64,000 nt of DNA from Osmia lignaria lignaria (taxonomy: Eukaryota; Arthropoda; Insecta; Hymenoptera; Megachilidae): the NCBI RefSeq assembly GCF_051020975.1, contig NC_135037.1, forward strand, positions 9,300,001 to 9,364,000, in the 5' to 3' direction. The notes under the pieces are model-generated. The model saw only the letters and a list, made by a program, of their open reading frames with translations. It was not told where the DNA came from and did not search any database. Position 1 is the stretch's first letter; every line of letters starts with the position of its first letter. Positions 1-12,886 of the stretch are shown here, piece after piece. Made by a program: the position numbers and the translations under genes.

Positions 1-1489
1 TAAGAAGAATAGGTAAATGAAGAATTGTTCGATGACAGGATGTCAGAAGCTTTCGAACCTTACCACGTACAATCGAGTTACGTTATTGAAGAATTCATAA
101 CAGAGATCGAGCGATTGCGATCAAATCAGTTTACGATTGCACTGCCTCCACACCTGTACGCATACCTTACCATCAATAAAAATAAAAAAAATAAAAAGAA
201 TATCCATTGCCTAGAGTCATAAATCTTGAAAGACGGACTCGTAAAATACAAATAAACGGAATGTTATGGTTCCATGTACCGATCGAACTGTAGTACCTAT
301 AGCATTCGATTTTTTTTTTGTTTCATCTTCTTCCCCGTTAGTTGTAACGCGTTACAGATTTATTTTTCAATGTCGACGGATTAAACTACAATGTCAGATT
401 GCCTTCCAAATTATTATTTTGGATTTAAAATGCTCTTATAAAAAGTTACATTAAATTTAATTGTTTTGAAAATATGTAATTGATCGTAACTATTTGAGAG
501 GAATCGGAGTCGTGAAATTCGCTTTTAAAGATATCTTGAATTATCACTGCCACATTAATAACTCGATAATAAGTAACCGTAGACAGAGAAAGACAGTGAA
601 CATTCTCAAAAATTTCCACATTCACCCATTAAGGACCAGTGTTACATTAATGCATTTCATTTACAATTAATTTTTTTCTAATGAGTTCGTATCATTAAGT
701 TTTGTTTCATTTTTTAATTTTGAAAAAATTAGAATATTTATAGCATTCAATGTGAGTTTTAGGAAATTTCAAAATGGAAATAAAAATGGTAATTAGACAT
801 AGAAAAATTTAATTAAAATTTTCGAAATCACATCGATACCCATAATTTACAAACAAGTTAAAGATGTATCTTCTACGAATACAACGAATTAAAGTGCAAC
901 AATCAAAGTGCTAATGAGTTGAAATGAGTGAATTTTGTCTTGTTTTCATAAGTTACAACCGGTTTCGCGAGAAGTCAAATGAACGATAGAGAAAAGTTGC
1001 CTTTTATATCTCGATGTGACGATTCACTGTGCAGGCGGTGCTCGTCAATGGAAAAGAGTGGACGCCATGAAATCGAATTGGATCAGGCCACTTCAACTGG
1101 AATGAAATCGCAGCGCGAATAAGCCTCTTAATAAAATGAAGGATTGATTGTTGCTCGACGTTGATGACGACGTCCTCGACGATGCGATTTTTAAACGTTT
1201 AACACTGATATAAAGTGTTTATTCTAACTTAAACAAATTTACACAAATATACATTTTCATAGGTAACAAAATTGAATTTGAATGAACGAAAGGTACAACT
1301 TCTTAGATTTGCACTGTCAAACAAAATTATAGGACCATCTTATTTAAAAATGACTCAATGATCTTGATATACAGTGTATGTTAATTTTTATATATTACAT
1401 TATTTAAATATGAATATTTTTAATTAGATAAATAAAAGAATTCCAAGTTTCAATTTCCCAGCTTCACACAGTATGTACAGTTCTGAGCA
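1..1489. other. No supported gene; AT-rich non-coding DNA
   Basis: An open frame runs from about 22 to 222 (+) and includes a stretch of non-repetitive residues (FEPYHVQSSYVIEEF), but it matches no family I recognise. It has no clear splice sites and ends in a lysine/asparagine-rich AT tail. It may be the truncated edge of an exon or chance. The rest is AT-rich with no convincing coding. Confidence 0.4.
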
Positions 1490-1795
1490 TAGTAGGCTTT
1501 CCTAGGAAAAATGGCGATCACCCCTTTCCATATGCTTCCACAGGGTAAATGGTGATCCCCCTCGCTATAGGCTTACATTGGTATTATTTTTTTTCTAAAT
1601 TATTTTTTACAAGTAGTAATTAATAAATATTTTTTAATATTTTTAATTTGTATGGGATTTTTATAGTTTTGAATTTAATAATTTTAATAATTGATGAATT
1701 AGAATATTTAAGGTGAATATTTAATATCGTCAGAATTAGAATTTAAAAAATTTCTGCTTTCCCCAAATAGCTTTTTTTCCGTAGAAAAGTGTGAT
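1490..1795 (-). mobile_element. Degraded copy of dispersed inverted-repeat family R1
   Basis: The left end (GTAGGCTTTCC..GGAAAAATGGCGATCAC) is the reverse complement of the right end of the copies at 34541-34770 and 60484-60860. A related end motif (TTTTTTTCCGTAG) is near 1777-1790. A partial repeat of the terminal sequence lies at 1545-1570. The interior is AT-rich and non-coding. Boundaries are approximate. Confidence 0.4.
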
Positions 1796-4619
1796 TTGAT
1801 CACGGGTGTACATCAATAGCCCATGTACCTTTATTTCTTTGAACTTCTGTTTCTCCTATGATACTTTCAACTCTTTTCAGCTTCTGTTCTCCGAATCCCT
1901 CATTTCTCTCGGTTTTAATCTCTCGTTCTCTGTTCTCGGCTTCCTCTCAACAAGCTAGCTATACTCTCTCTTCTCTCAGCTCATGAGATCCGTTTGGGTC
2001 GACGGCCTCAATCTTTCGATCGAGCGAAAATAGATCCAGAAGTGCTCTTCGTCAGCTGTATATCGCCACGACATCGGTACGCGTTTCTTCCTTTGAATAA
2101 ACGGGAAAAAAGGTGATTTTTCCACCTTCCCTATTATCATATCAATAGAAAAATTACCAAGTGATTGATCTTGAAATATCGAATGTTTTCTATGGTTTGA
2201 TGACATAAAAGTGGTACGAAATGAATTATGTCGTTTTAGTTTAAACGTTAATGAAGAATATTATATAAAATTTTTATTAATATTTTTTATACAAAATGTC
2301 TAATTGTCGATTAGAACAAAGAATAGATCAAACGATGCTATTGTTTCTCTAGAAATTTAAATAGGACATTAACGCTATTAGAAATATTAGATAATTTAAC
2401 CTTTTCGATCTGAAATTTTTTTAATAGAATGGTCTCAAAGCTCATTTTTATGAAGCTTAAATATTGAGATGTAATAAATAATTATTTTGACTATATCGAA
2501 AATTATAATAATTTGTGTGCAACAAAATCTCTATTAGCTAAACTTTTTATTAAAATTATACAATAATAATCATACATTTAGGAAAATATATTAAGAAAAG
2601 ATGCAGTTAATGAACTCGTAATAGCATCAAAGGGTTAATTACTTTGCAATTTTTTATTCTTCTTAGAGTAGTTTGGAATTTACACGTCCTCCGATCGTCG
2701 ATCGGAACGAATTTATGAAAGTGAACGTATATTGCATTCCACGGCAAAGAAACGCCTCTCGTGTCTATCTGAAATAATAACCGGTGGCTCGTTGAAACGG
2801 CTACGTAAGATAGATGCGTTCGTTTCGCGATCTTCAATAGTTGCTTTCATGATATCTGTTCCTTGACTCTTATACCGTTGCACACGCTGAAGAAATTCAC
2901 TGAATTCCCTAGAGATCATCTAAATAAACGATTATTGAACGTGGCTGCTGCTAGCTTGTTAACGTTTCTGTATCTTTGCGATCATAGGTTGTTGTATTAA
3001 CTTTCATAAACTAAAATATTTCTTTAATTCAGGTTTACAAAATTTGAAACCCTTAGAAAATCAAAAATTTGGTAATATTAGAATCTTAGAATTTTTAAAT
3101 AATGAGAGGGCCCACAAGGGGGAGTTAAAGTTTTTGTAAGGGGCCAGGCCCAACTTGGGCTCTACCTCATTACACCAATGACTATAATCTAGAACCTATA
3201 ACTCAAAATTCTAATTACTTTGGAAGTAATAATTGATATATTAAGGGATTTTTTATTAGAGAAAGGTCAGGTCAAAGGGCCCCATCGCTAGAAATTATTA
3301 GAATGATTAAATAATAATATTTAACAAATCTCAAGTTTAATCTATGAAGTAGAAAAGAAAAATATTGTATAATTCTCTGTTAACTAGATTCAGAGCTTCT
3401 GAATCTAATCATTCTTATCTCGTATAGCATCTTAAGTAGCAGTGTTAGAGATAACGATGGAAAAGTTTAATGAATTGAAACATGAGATCTATTACAGTCT
3501 CTTTTCAAAATTTCAAATTAAATACAAACCTCCAAATTCTAAATCCTTTAGAAATTACACAAAATGAAAAATGTTAAAAATTATATGAAAATAGTTTTAC
3601 TTAATTGCAAATAACATTACATTTGCATTTTCAATTGGATATTATATTTTTCCAGAAAATAAAAAAACAAAGGCACTGAATGTATGTTGTACCTGTTGAT
3701 GAATCCTGTTTGTGAGAACGAATCGATTTATTTTACTGTTACATTCTTATCGCTAATTTTCTAATAATTGATTAGATATCTATAGATGATCATACCAGTG
3801 ATAGAACAATCCATCCATTATAAAATATTTCACGTTGCTAGTCAATTAAACGTATTTAGATCATTGTTATCCCTCCTCGCGACTCCGTTACGTTTGAGGT
3901 GAACTGATGGATTTATCGAATCAATTAATTTAAAATGAACTAGATTGCGAGCGTAAACAGCTCTAGGAAATTTGATTACACGCGTCTGTGTCGGGAATAA
4001 AACGGCAGAATACCAGGAATATATTAAATTCAAATGAGAAACTGCTGATAGGTTTTCTAAATTCCGTGACGGGGATTTTCATCTGGAAAATGTAGATTCA
4101 TCGCGTACTAATTAGAAATTTTATATCGAAATTCTTTTTAAACATCTTTGTCATACCAAAGTGAAAAATGAAACTAAATTAACATCTTCTACATTTTTAA
4201 TTACTTTTGCATACAAAAATTAATAAACGCGTCTGAAGATGAAAAAAAATAATTGCAAAAGTTTAATGGATTTTTCTTAAAAAATTCCATAGTGCACATT
4301 TCCCATTAACCCTTTGATGATGGACCATTGAAGCAGTGACAATTTAATTTTAATTTTGCATTTTATATAATTTTCAATTTTGAAATATTATTTTTCTAAC
4401 GTGTAAAAAGGACCTTCTAATCCGTAGACTTTGATCCCAATTATTCTCCACAATGTTGATCCAACCATGGGTGTAACCACTGACCCATCTACCATGAAAC
4501 GATACTGAAAAGCTTATCATCTCCATTAAAATTTCTGAAAAATCCAAGTCCGGTCGATCCGTTACTAAGGAAAAAAAAAAAAATTATTTCCAACAAGTTC
4601 TATCCGTCCTCAGTGTGTA
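1796..4619. other. Non-coding, AT-rich; no gene seen
   Basis: Only short chance open frames occur. A slightly GC-richer patch at 3105-3290 (GGGCCC, GGGGCCAGGCCC, ATTACACCAATGAC) resembles short motifs near 22803-22840 and 24715-24750. It may be a fragment of an old dispersed repeat. Confidence 0.4.
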
Positions 4620-5640
4620 ACAGCATGCTTTATCGCGCTGAATCCAAGTGGAACGAGCCCCAGGTTTTACGGCATTTACACAGAGCCGATTGGCGCCGCT
4701 TGCTATCGACGTCGATTCAAAGCATCGACAGAAAGAGAGAGAGAGTATGTGTGCTCTCTCCTCGAGATACCGAGGAGGCGTGAGAGCAAGCTTCTCGGAA
4801 GAGTATGCGAACTTTGACAGATGGCCTCGTATATCTCTCGTTCCTGATGCTTCGGGGAACGGTTATTTTGTAACCGAGCCGGACCCCGTTGTAATTTAAT
4901 TACTCAAACTCAAACAACACGTCGTTAAGTCTCCAGGATCGTCAAAATAATTTTGTTCTCTTCAAACATGAAACTATGATGTGCAGTAGGATAACGCGAA
5001 AAACATTGCCTCTCTTTTATCTGTCAGCTTGATAACAGTTTGTTCTTCGTTTGAATAAATATTCTGCATCAAATAATTGGGAGAACCTTGTAGAATATTA
5101 AAAAAATTTTGAATTCAAAAAAAATTAAAGATTGCAGGATTCAAGGGTCCATATTTTTTAAACAAATTGAAAAGCATCAAAATGATGACTTAAACTCCCC
5201 CTAATTTAAAGTGTACTATATTATGTGTATTTCATTTGGAAGAAAATGTCTGAGGTTGATGTGAAAAATGACCCATACAAAGTCTAGCTTCTCCTTGGTT
5301 AATGGATCTTGTTTAGACGTACCGCCTATAAATAATGTTGGAGAATGATATAAAAGAAGTATAGGCGTGTCATCGAACAGCAGTAAAAGCCTACGGTTCT
5401 GCATCGGTGTGTTAGGAACGAGATTGCGGTCTTCCTTTAAATGAGGCGCCTTATCCGACGCGCGATTCGCGTGGGAGCCACGTCGCGTATTTGGACTCTG
5501 GTAGGCAGACATTGCGTATCGTGTTTATGCGAGACCAATGTGTGTGGGGTAGAGAGGCACGCAGATATACGGAGATAAGTGGGAGTATTTGAGAGAAACG
5601 ACTGTAAAAGAGGCGACTATCAAGTGAACGTGTACCAACG
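4620..5640. other. GC-richer non-coding islands, function unknown
   Basis: Two patches (4620-4900 and 5390-5640) are clearly richer in GC and CpG than the flanks. Open frames here occur in several frames at once, have no splice context and match no family. They look like conserved non-coding or regulatory DNA rather than exons, but this is inference from composition only. Confidence 0.3.
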
Positions 5641-5651
5641 GAGGGAGGGAC

Positions 5652-5706
<55 letters not shown>
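5652..5706. repeat. (AGAT)n microsatellite
   Basis: About 13-14 uninterrupted copies of the tetranucleotide AGAT. It produces an artefactual YLSI-repeat open frame on the reverse strand. It is probably length-polymorphic. Confidence 0.97.
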
Positions 5707-6881
5707 TAACCGTAGGTAAATAGAAAAAAAAGGACGGGGAATTAAATCGCGCACGCGTAACGACAACCTCATATGCTTATGCTCGCTAATTGCCATGACA
5801 GTTTTACAACGCATTCCACGTTTTCCATGATCAGCCCGAACAAGCGCCGCTTACTTGATCCGAGACATGCTTGTTTAGGAATTCGTGAGTCCTTTGGTAC
5901 GCGACACCTGCTGATGAGAGCTGACTGATAAGTTTATTTGAAATTTTTTTAGTTTTCTAGTCGAGGAAGTTTGTTTTTGAGAAATTTTACTTAAAATGCA
6001 TTGAGAATGGTTTTAATTCTTAAGAAAATTTTATTTAGAAATATTTTTGTATACATAGTTGATTATGTTATTGACTGAAAATAACAGATTTAGTATTCTA
6101 ACGATATAATATGAAACAAGAATTTGTAATTTTAATAGTGAAGTGATAATAGGTACTGGAGAAAATATTAAAAAATTTAGAGCATTACATTTGGGTTTAA
6201 TATTGGCTGCTTTTCAATTTTAATATTCTTAATTATCCATATTATCGTGTATCACCTAATGAACCGTTCAGCATTCTTTAATTTTAATCAATAAAAATTT
6301 TTCTAGTTTCTACCATTTTAGAGCTAGAGTTTGACCCAATTATACGGATCACCTTCTATCATGACAAGGATTGACCATAACTGGACTAATACAATCCAGA
6401 CTATTTTTCCCTAATCACCCAGATTTCACTTTTTCTTTCCTCCTTTCATACTTAATTCATATTGCTCGTGTCAGCCGTACATCCGCGCAGGAAGAAACGA
6501 GCCGCATTAATTATCGCGATAAAAGTGGCCGTTATGTAAGTCAGACGGTAACGATACAATAATAAGAAGGAATAAAAGCTTGAACAGTAGTGGGTACTCG
6601 CGTGAATTATGCCACGATGGCTATCTTGCTCTATTATTCTCGCTTCTTAATGACCCACGGACTTTTATCATTTTATTATGCACAGCCAGGCCCCGTTTGA
6701 TTTTTATCGCTTATTAATTCTCTCGAACGATCCGTTCAATCCTTACCACCACGTAGATGTACATATTCGATGAATCTACCCACGCCTTGAATGGCGAATG
6801 ATTTTGTGGCGCTTCGGATTCATCGTACTTATTTCTCTGCTAATAATCAGCTCTATTATGTTTGTTTGGTCCATAAGAATA
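5707..6881. other. Non-coding DNA; no gene seen
   Basis: AT-rich sequence with a mild GC rise around 5740-5900. No supported exon, RNA gene or element. Confidence 0.4.
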
Positions 6882-7030
6882 TGACGGCGCAGCAAGTGTG
6901 TCAAAGAATCTTTGTGCAAAATAGTAGGTAAATGACGCAGCAGGTGCGTCAGAGAATCTTTACGCATATTAGTAAATGATGCATCAGATGCATCGTAGAA
7001 TTTTTACGCAAAATAGTAAATAACGCATAC
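6882..7030. repeat. Minisatellite, 44-51 bp units, with TGACGCA/TGCGTCA dyads
   Basis: Units start near 6882, 6933, 6977 and 7021 and end in a shared AATCTTT..GCA..ATAGTA segment. Each begins with a dyad such as TGACGCAGCAGGTGCGTCA, which decays towards the right (TGATGCATCAGATGCATC). Similar dyads appear in the unrelated 35-bp array at 33148. Confidence 0.8.
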
Positions 7031-10000
7031 TATAATTATATTAAATTATTCAGATTATAATCGTTTCCCTGTTTAATCCAAAACTTCCATTTAGTACCTT
7101 AAAATTAAAACGATATTAATGCTATTTAGAATTTTAAAAAAAATTTTTTTATCTGAATTATATGTATTAACTTTGTAACGCCAATCGGTAATTATCTTAA
7201 GAGGTAATTCCTTTTCCAAATTATCTCACAATTTTCATTTGTAACATTTTGAAATGTAATATAGTACCTGCTATCGTAAAATAGGAACGTTCATTGAATA
7301 TTCAATTCTATGTAAATCAATGCATTTTATCGTGGAGATGTAATGCGATTCATTGATTTATGGAAAATGCAATTCTTTAATTAGATATTAGTTTCCAAAG
7401 ATCAACGCAACAGCTCGTTAGTTTCGTAGTTGCACCGTGAAATGTATGCATAAATATTAAATAAATTAGCTGAGCGTTTGGTAAGGCTACTAATTAAACT
7501 GTAAATTTATTCAAGTAATTTATTGGGGTTTATATTAGCTAACCGAGCATTTTATTTAATGTGCTCTATGTATTACGTATGATATTTAAAATTTTCTATA
7601 TTTAATGTAGCTTTCTTTACACAAATCAATGAGAAGGTAAATTTTATCATTAAACTAAATGTACCAATTTTTCTTTATTATAATTTTTAATTCTCATTTT
7701 ACAGTGAACACGAGATTTGTCTTAATTAGTATCTCAAACTCTGGGATATCTGCTCTTTAGTCTTGAAACGAATGGTATATGCAATAATCATAGTCAAATA
7801 AACAATTGTTTTACGGTAAACTTTGAAAAAGTACCGGTCAGAAATATTGCTGTTATTGATAGCTACTTATCGATCAGCTATGCAATCGCGGTTTAGAGTA
7901 ACAATACTGCACATACATAGAAGAGAATTCCTATCAAGTGGTCGCACGATGCACCAAGCTATGCGATACGCGTGCTGCACGCGAATATATACGAAAAGAG
8001 AAGAAAAAATATGAAGGTCGTTCGCAGGAATTCTAAAGGTGCAACGACACTTTCGCGAGACCAACCGAAGATCAATAGCTTTGTTTTGAAAGCTGCATAG
8101 AAGAAATTTAATGAACTAGAACGTACGTTCAGACTTGCAATTTCCTAGTTCATTCAACCCTTTGGTCTCTAAATTTGAATTTCATTTATTTTTTTATTTT
8201 TTATGTTAAAAAATTCAAGATTTCCAGTTTACCAAAATGGGATAAAATATAGGAAAAATGAAGCGTATAATTTTTCATTTTTGGAAAATAAATTGAAAAG
8301 ACTGATTTTTCTCGTGCAATAGGAACGAAAGATTTCAATTGGGTATTTCGGATTGACTTGACCTATTCTTTGATGCACACACGACTGAGGAGATCAGTCC
8401 AACAAAATGATAGCGCAAATAGAATTTATTTATTTTTCAGTCGATCATAGGTCAGCGAGCGTGAAACGTTCACTCGACTCTCCATTTTCCCTGATTATAT
8501 TTCTCCATTGAAATTGAAAATGTCGAATTTTCCTATGACCGTGACGTAATTTAAATCTCCAAATGGAATTTATATCAAAGTAGATAAACGATCCACGATT
8601 TAGCATGGAGTCTATCTTTTAGTCGTAGATTACAAAAAGGACGCGAACGAAAATTTCGATCGTATCAATCTATATCTTCAGATTTTTATCTCTCTAAACA
8701 CTGATCGATTGATTTATGATTGTAACAAATTTTAAAACGTCACAATTATCCCGTTGAATCATAGAAAGTAACTACTCGTGCTACTTGTCACGTTATTTCA
8801 GTGTCGAATGGAACGTATCCTTATCTTAGGAAAATATTTCTTGTTACTCCGATTCAATTAATTTTCACGAGCTCATTATATTTAATCACTCTCCGGTAAA
8901 CGTGCTTTTAATTTCTATATTTCATTTTATAAGTTTCACTGAGATTGATTTTATCGGTACATGATATTAGCAATTACAAACTGATTTAATTAACACGTTG
9001 ACCGTCACAGGTGCTGTATAAGATTCTTGTATCTTTTAGGCATTTATAATTTAAAATTTTTAAATAAAAAAATACTTTTCAAAATATATTGTTTCAGTTT
9101 ATTACAGTTAATCTCTTTTTATTCGCGGTTTAAAATTCCAGAAGTTTTGCGAACTCACTTCACTGTAGTTTTATTTTCGCTTTTCATATTTAACCATTGT
9201 TTATTATTACTTGACACACAAGGTTCGATATTATCCGCTATAAGTCTTGAAACGTAATACCGCGGACTTTATTTCAAATTATTACTTTCATTTATATTTC
9301 AAAGTGATTTAAGCATCGACTGTACAAAGCAGATAGTTATTTCTCACCTCAATCCTAAAACGACTAATTAACGTCCTTTTTATATTTATTCACGTATCAA
9401 GCAATCGTTCAATAGATATTTGATTCGACTCGAATACGTTTTATTGTCTTCCTAATGAATAACGAGGTGTAAATACCGCTCGTTTTTGCAAGTTGATGCA
9501 ACAGAGGATATACGTTAGAGGATATAAAGAGTTCTCGTTCTCGTGTAAGGTGCATTTTATGATACGAATCATTGGCGTAGAATTAACCGTAGATTTATTG
9601 GCCATGGAATGTTAACTTGTAATGACTTTCAAAGTAGCGAAAGTTCGCTTTGAAGGAAACTAATGTATCTACAAATTGTAAATGCAACTGTTTGGATGAT
9701 TTATTGTATCTTGTCACTACATTGTAAACACCTTCAATTTGCACGGCAAAGTATTCAGATTATAACAAGTTTAATAAGTACAGGTTTTACACCATTAAAT
9801 TGAAATTTGTTTGAAATGTTGCTGCTGATATAAAATGACTATTGCAAATATTGCTCAATTTTGAAGTAAAAATTTCATTTTATAATTAAAATCTTTTATC
9901 ACTTTATCAGAAAAAAGATTATAATGCTTCCAGATATTAAATTAAAAAATAATTGTAAAATTTCTTTATGTATTTTATGAAATTTATTCATTCTTCATAA

Positions 10001-11035
10001 AATATGTATTAATTGACTGGAATGGGAGATTCTCTTTTAACAAAGGGAATTCATTGAAATCAATATTTTATGAATTTTCTCGAAATGTACGGATTCAAAC
10101 TTCTTGTGACAATTGAAATAAATAAATCGATTTATCGAACAAAAATTTTCCAGTCGCTGATACAACTTCTTATCTCAATGCAAAATTGCTTTCATGCTTA
10201 ACCGGGGATTAGAGATCGTTTTACTGGAGGCCTATGGAGAAGGACAGAAGTCCAAGGGGAGGGAGGAAAATAAAAATAAATTATTCTAGAAATTATAACT
10301 TTTTCTCTGACATTCTGCATAAAATTTAAATTTGAAAATATAAAAATACAAAGATATCATATTTTGAAATTTCCAAATATGCAAATGTAGAAGTGCAACG
10401 ACATCGAATTTTCATATTTCCAAATATGCAAATTTAAAAGTATAGGAATTCTAAAATTTCAAACTGTGAAACTGAGCACCCATCAGTGGCTACTCCCCCA
10501 CTTTCCTTCGAGAAGCGTGGTAACCGCGTGTTTGCAGAGGGTGAAAGAGGCGGAGGAGACGAAGGTGCATGCGGGAGGTCGTAGAAGGTCGTGGAGGAGG
10601 TAGAGCACGAAACGAAGCGGAGAGGCAAGGTAGCCTTCTGTAGCTTTAAATCAAAGAGCAACAGAGATGAAGGGGTACACGTGTAACAGGGCGAAGAACG
10701 AGGGAAAGAGACCGATGGCAGGGGTAAAGTGGAAGAGGTGTAGACTGGTTAGGTGGATATAGCTAAATAATTGAAGCAAGACAAAGAGGGAAGAAAAGCA
10801 TTAGCTTGATAAAGAGACAGAGGGAACGAGAGGTTAGGCGGCGCCTGGTATGTGGCGCCTTCACTGGCGTCGGGCCATCTTTTATTCTGCTATTACAAAG
10901 CGTCAACACGTATCTTATATAGGCAAGACATGGTTGGAGAGTCTCAGAAACATTTACACCCGTGTGGATGTGTGTTTTACACACGCCTACGCACACAGAA
11001 CCATGTGTGCCTAACGCGTACCCACTGTGTCTATA
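7031..11035. other. Non-coding DNA with weak compositional islands; no gene seen
   Basis: Mostly AT-rich. A purine-rich, GC-richer block at 10480-10870 carries overlapping chance frames on both strands. A 17-bp direct repeat (TTTCCAAATATGCAAAT) occurs at about 10370 and 10417, giving two octamer-like ATGCAAAT motifs 47 bp apart. No exon is supported. Confidence 0.4.
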
Positions 11036-11397
11036 CAGGGTGTTCACAGTAACGTTACACACGATTTTCCAGTCACTCGTAATATTATAATGAAAGAAAG
11101 TGATTAATGCTTAGAAATCTATCATTAAGTCTATATAGACTTACATTTTCAGAAAACAAGATGAAAAAGAAAATACTGTATCTTTATATAAATAAATTTA
11201 TAACTTGTACTTATGAATACAATAATTATAAAGTTATATGTTTTCATAGAAAGAATTTAATATAAATTTTAAATGTTTCATTGTTTTTATGTGTTTTCCA
11301 TTCAACACAGATAAATTTTAGTTAATTGGTTTTTTAATTATATATATTATAGTAAATGACTGAAAAACCGTGCATAGGTGTTAATATGAACACCCTA
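11036..11397. mobile_element. Short TIR element (MITE) with CAGGGTGTTC ends
   Basis: The left end CAGGGTGTTCACAGTAACG and the right end, reverse-complemented (AGGGTGTTCATATTAACAC), align imperfectly over about 45 bp, including TTTTCCAGTCA against TTTTTCAGTCA. The interior is about 270 bp, AT-rich, without coding capacity. TA-rich flanks fit a Tc1/mariner-like origin, but the superfamily is inferred only from the terminal sequence. Confidence 0.65.
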
Positions 11398-12550
11398 TGT
11401 ACATTGCCGTCGTTTTAGCGAGATCCCGGTTTCCGGAAGATGCTGAGGCGAGGCTGATCGAGCTAAGCGCGTTTCCGCTCCTCTCGGCTCGTTTAGATAA
11501 GTAAGGTCTCTCTTTTCTTTTTTTTTAACCATTCCGACCATGATTTTACCGTGTCTCTAGCGATATCAAAGCGTTAATACCGCTTTTTAAATTCTTTTTC
11601 GGTGATTTGCTTTTCGTTTCTTTGAACCTTTGCGGTTTCTTATCTTCGAAGATGCATTTGTCCTTTTTCTTTTTATTTTCACTTCGAAATTATTCGATTT
11701 CGGCTTGTAGTTGACTCTCTTAGTCATCTTTTTGTTGACATAGGATCTGACGGGGTTTTTGATAATTTTAACATTATTATCTTATCCCTCTTTGTTTAAT
11801 TGCGTTCGGTTTCAACTTTTGATTAACTCTGTTTTTTTGCAAACCTTTTTGATATATTTATCATTATGTTCTTTATTTTTTACTTACTCTTTATGAATTT
11901 ATCTCATTCCATATGTCACCAGCTCATAAATTTTGTTTCACATTTATGTAAACAAAAAAGGAACAGAAATTTTTTATTTTCTTATAGTTTTGTTTGATTC
12001 TTTAGATTAAAGTGTAGATTACATATACAATTAATTTGCCGCGAATTAAGATATTTATTATTTTATTTTTTTCTAATGTTATTAAACAGATTTTTGAATT
12101 AGAAGATTTATTCATAGTATTTTTAATTTATTTGACGGTTTCTCCTTTTATCATTTTATTTTATTTTTTCACGGCTAAGATTATCCATCTTCGTAGCATT
12201 TTGGACGTAGTATGTCCTCTTGCACCTGTTACGAATCCATTTCGAACACATTAAACACAAGCTAAGCGAATCATCAGCAATTTCCTCGGTGGCATGTTAG
12301 CGAACTCCGTTTCCTGGTAAATCTTCGACGATGATTGTGTGTTTCACCTGACACCGGGCCATGTGCACACGCAGGGACCTCTCGTACAATTTTGTAATTC
12401 TCTGAATGAACATTACACCGTCGGTCATTAAGGCGCCACTTCCTTTAAAGCAGTGGGGTAATGTTAGCAAGAGTAAATTCAGAAACAGAAATTTAACTCA
12501 TATGTTGAGTGTAATCGACACTATGTAAGTACACTCGCGATTAAATCAGA
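11398..12550. other. Non-coding; GC-richer island then pyrimidine-rich stretch
   Basis: The 11400-11510 block (GATCCCGG, GGAAGATGCTGAGG, GTTTAGATAAGTAAGG) could be a small 5'UTR exon ending at a GTAAGG donor, but nothing confirms transcription. A second island at 12180-12450 contains CACCTG E-boxes and no open frame that looks coding. Confidence 0.3.
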
Positions 12551-12886
12551 CTTCCTTAGGGAAAATTGTGATACAGAGGAAATAGGAATTCTCAGAATCT
12601 TAATTTTGACAATATTAATATTAGAAGTAATTTAGAAAGAAAATAATACAATTTTTAGTTATTAAATGTTACAATATTTAGTACATAACCGTGGAATATG
12701 AATAATAAATAAATATCAATTAAAATTTTTCCACGTATACTTTTACGCGCAAGTAGTGGGGGAGGTCAGAGACCTAAGTATGTACTTACATATATGGGAC
12801 CGCTTTCGCCACATTGTCATTTTCCCTAAAGACGCCTAAGGGGAAAAACGAGAACCCGAGACATCACTATTTTTCCTGGTTTGGAG
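12551..12886 (+). mobile_element. Copy of dispersed inverted-repeat family R1
   Basis: It begins CCTTAGGGAAAATTGTGAT and ends in an imperfect inverted copy (ATCACTATTTTTCCTGG). The interior shares AGGAATTCTCA and an AT-rich ACAATATTAATATTA block with the copies at 34541-34770 and 60484-60860. It has no coding capacity and is about 336 bp. Confidence 0.6.

Noticed and set aside
25..222. Possible exon at the left edge
   Set aside because: No recognisable family, splice sites unclear, ends in AT-rich lysine/asparagine codons; kept only as a note.
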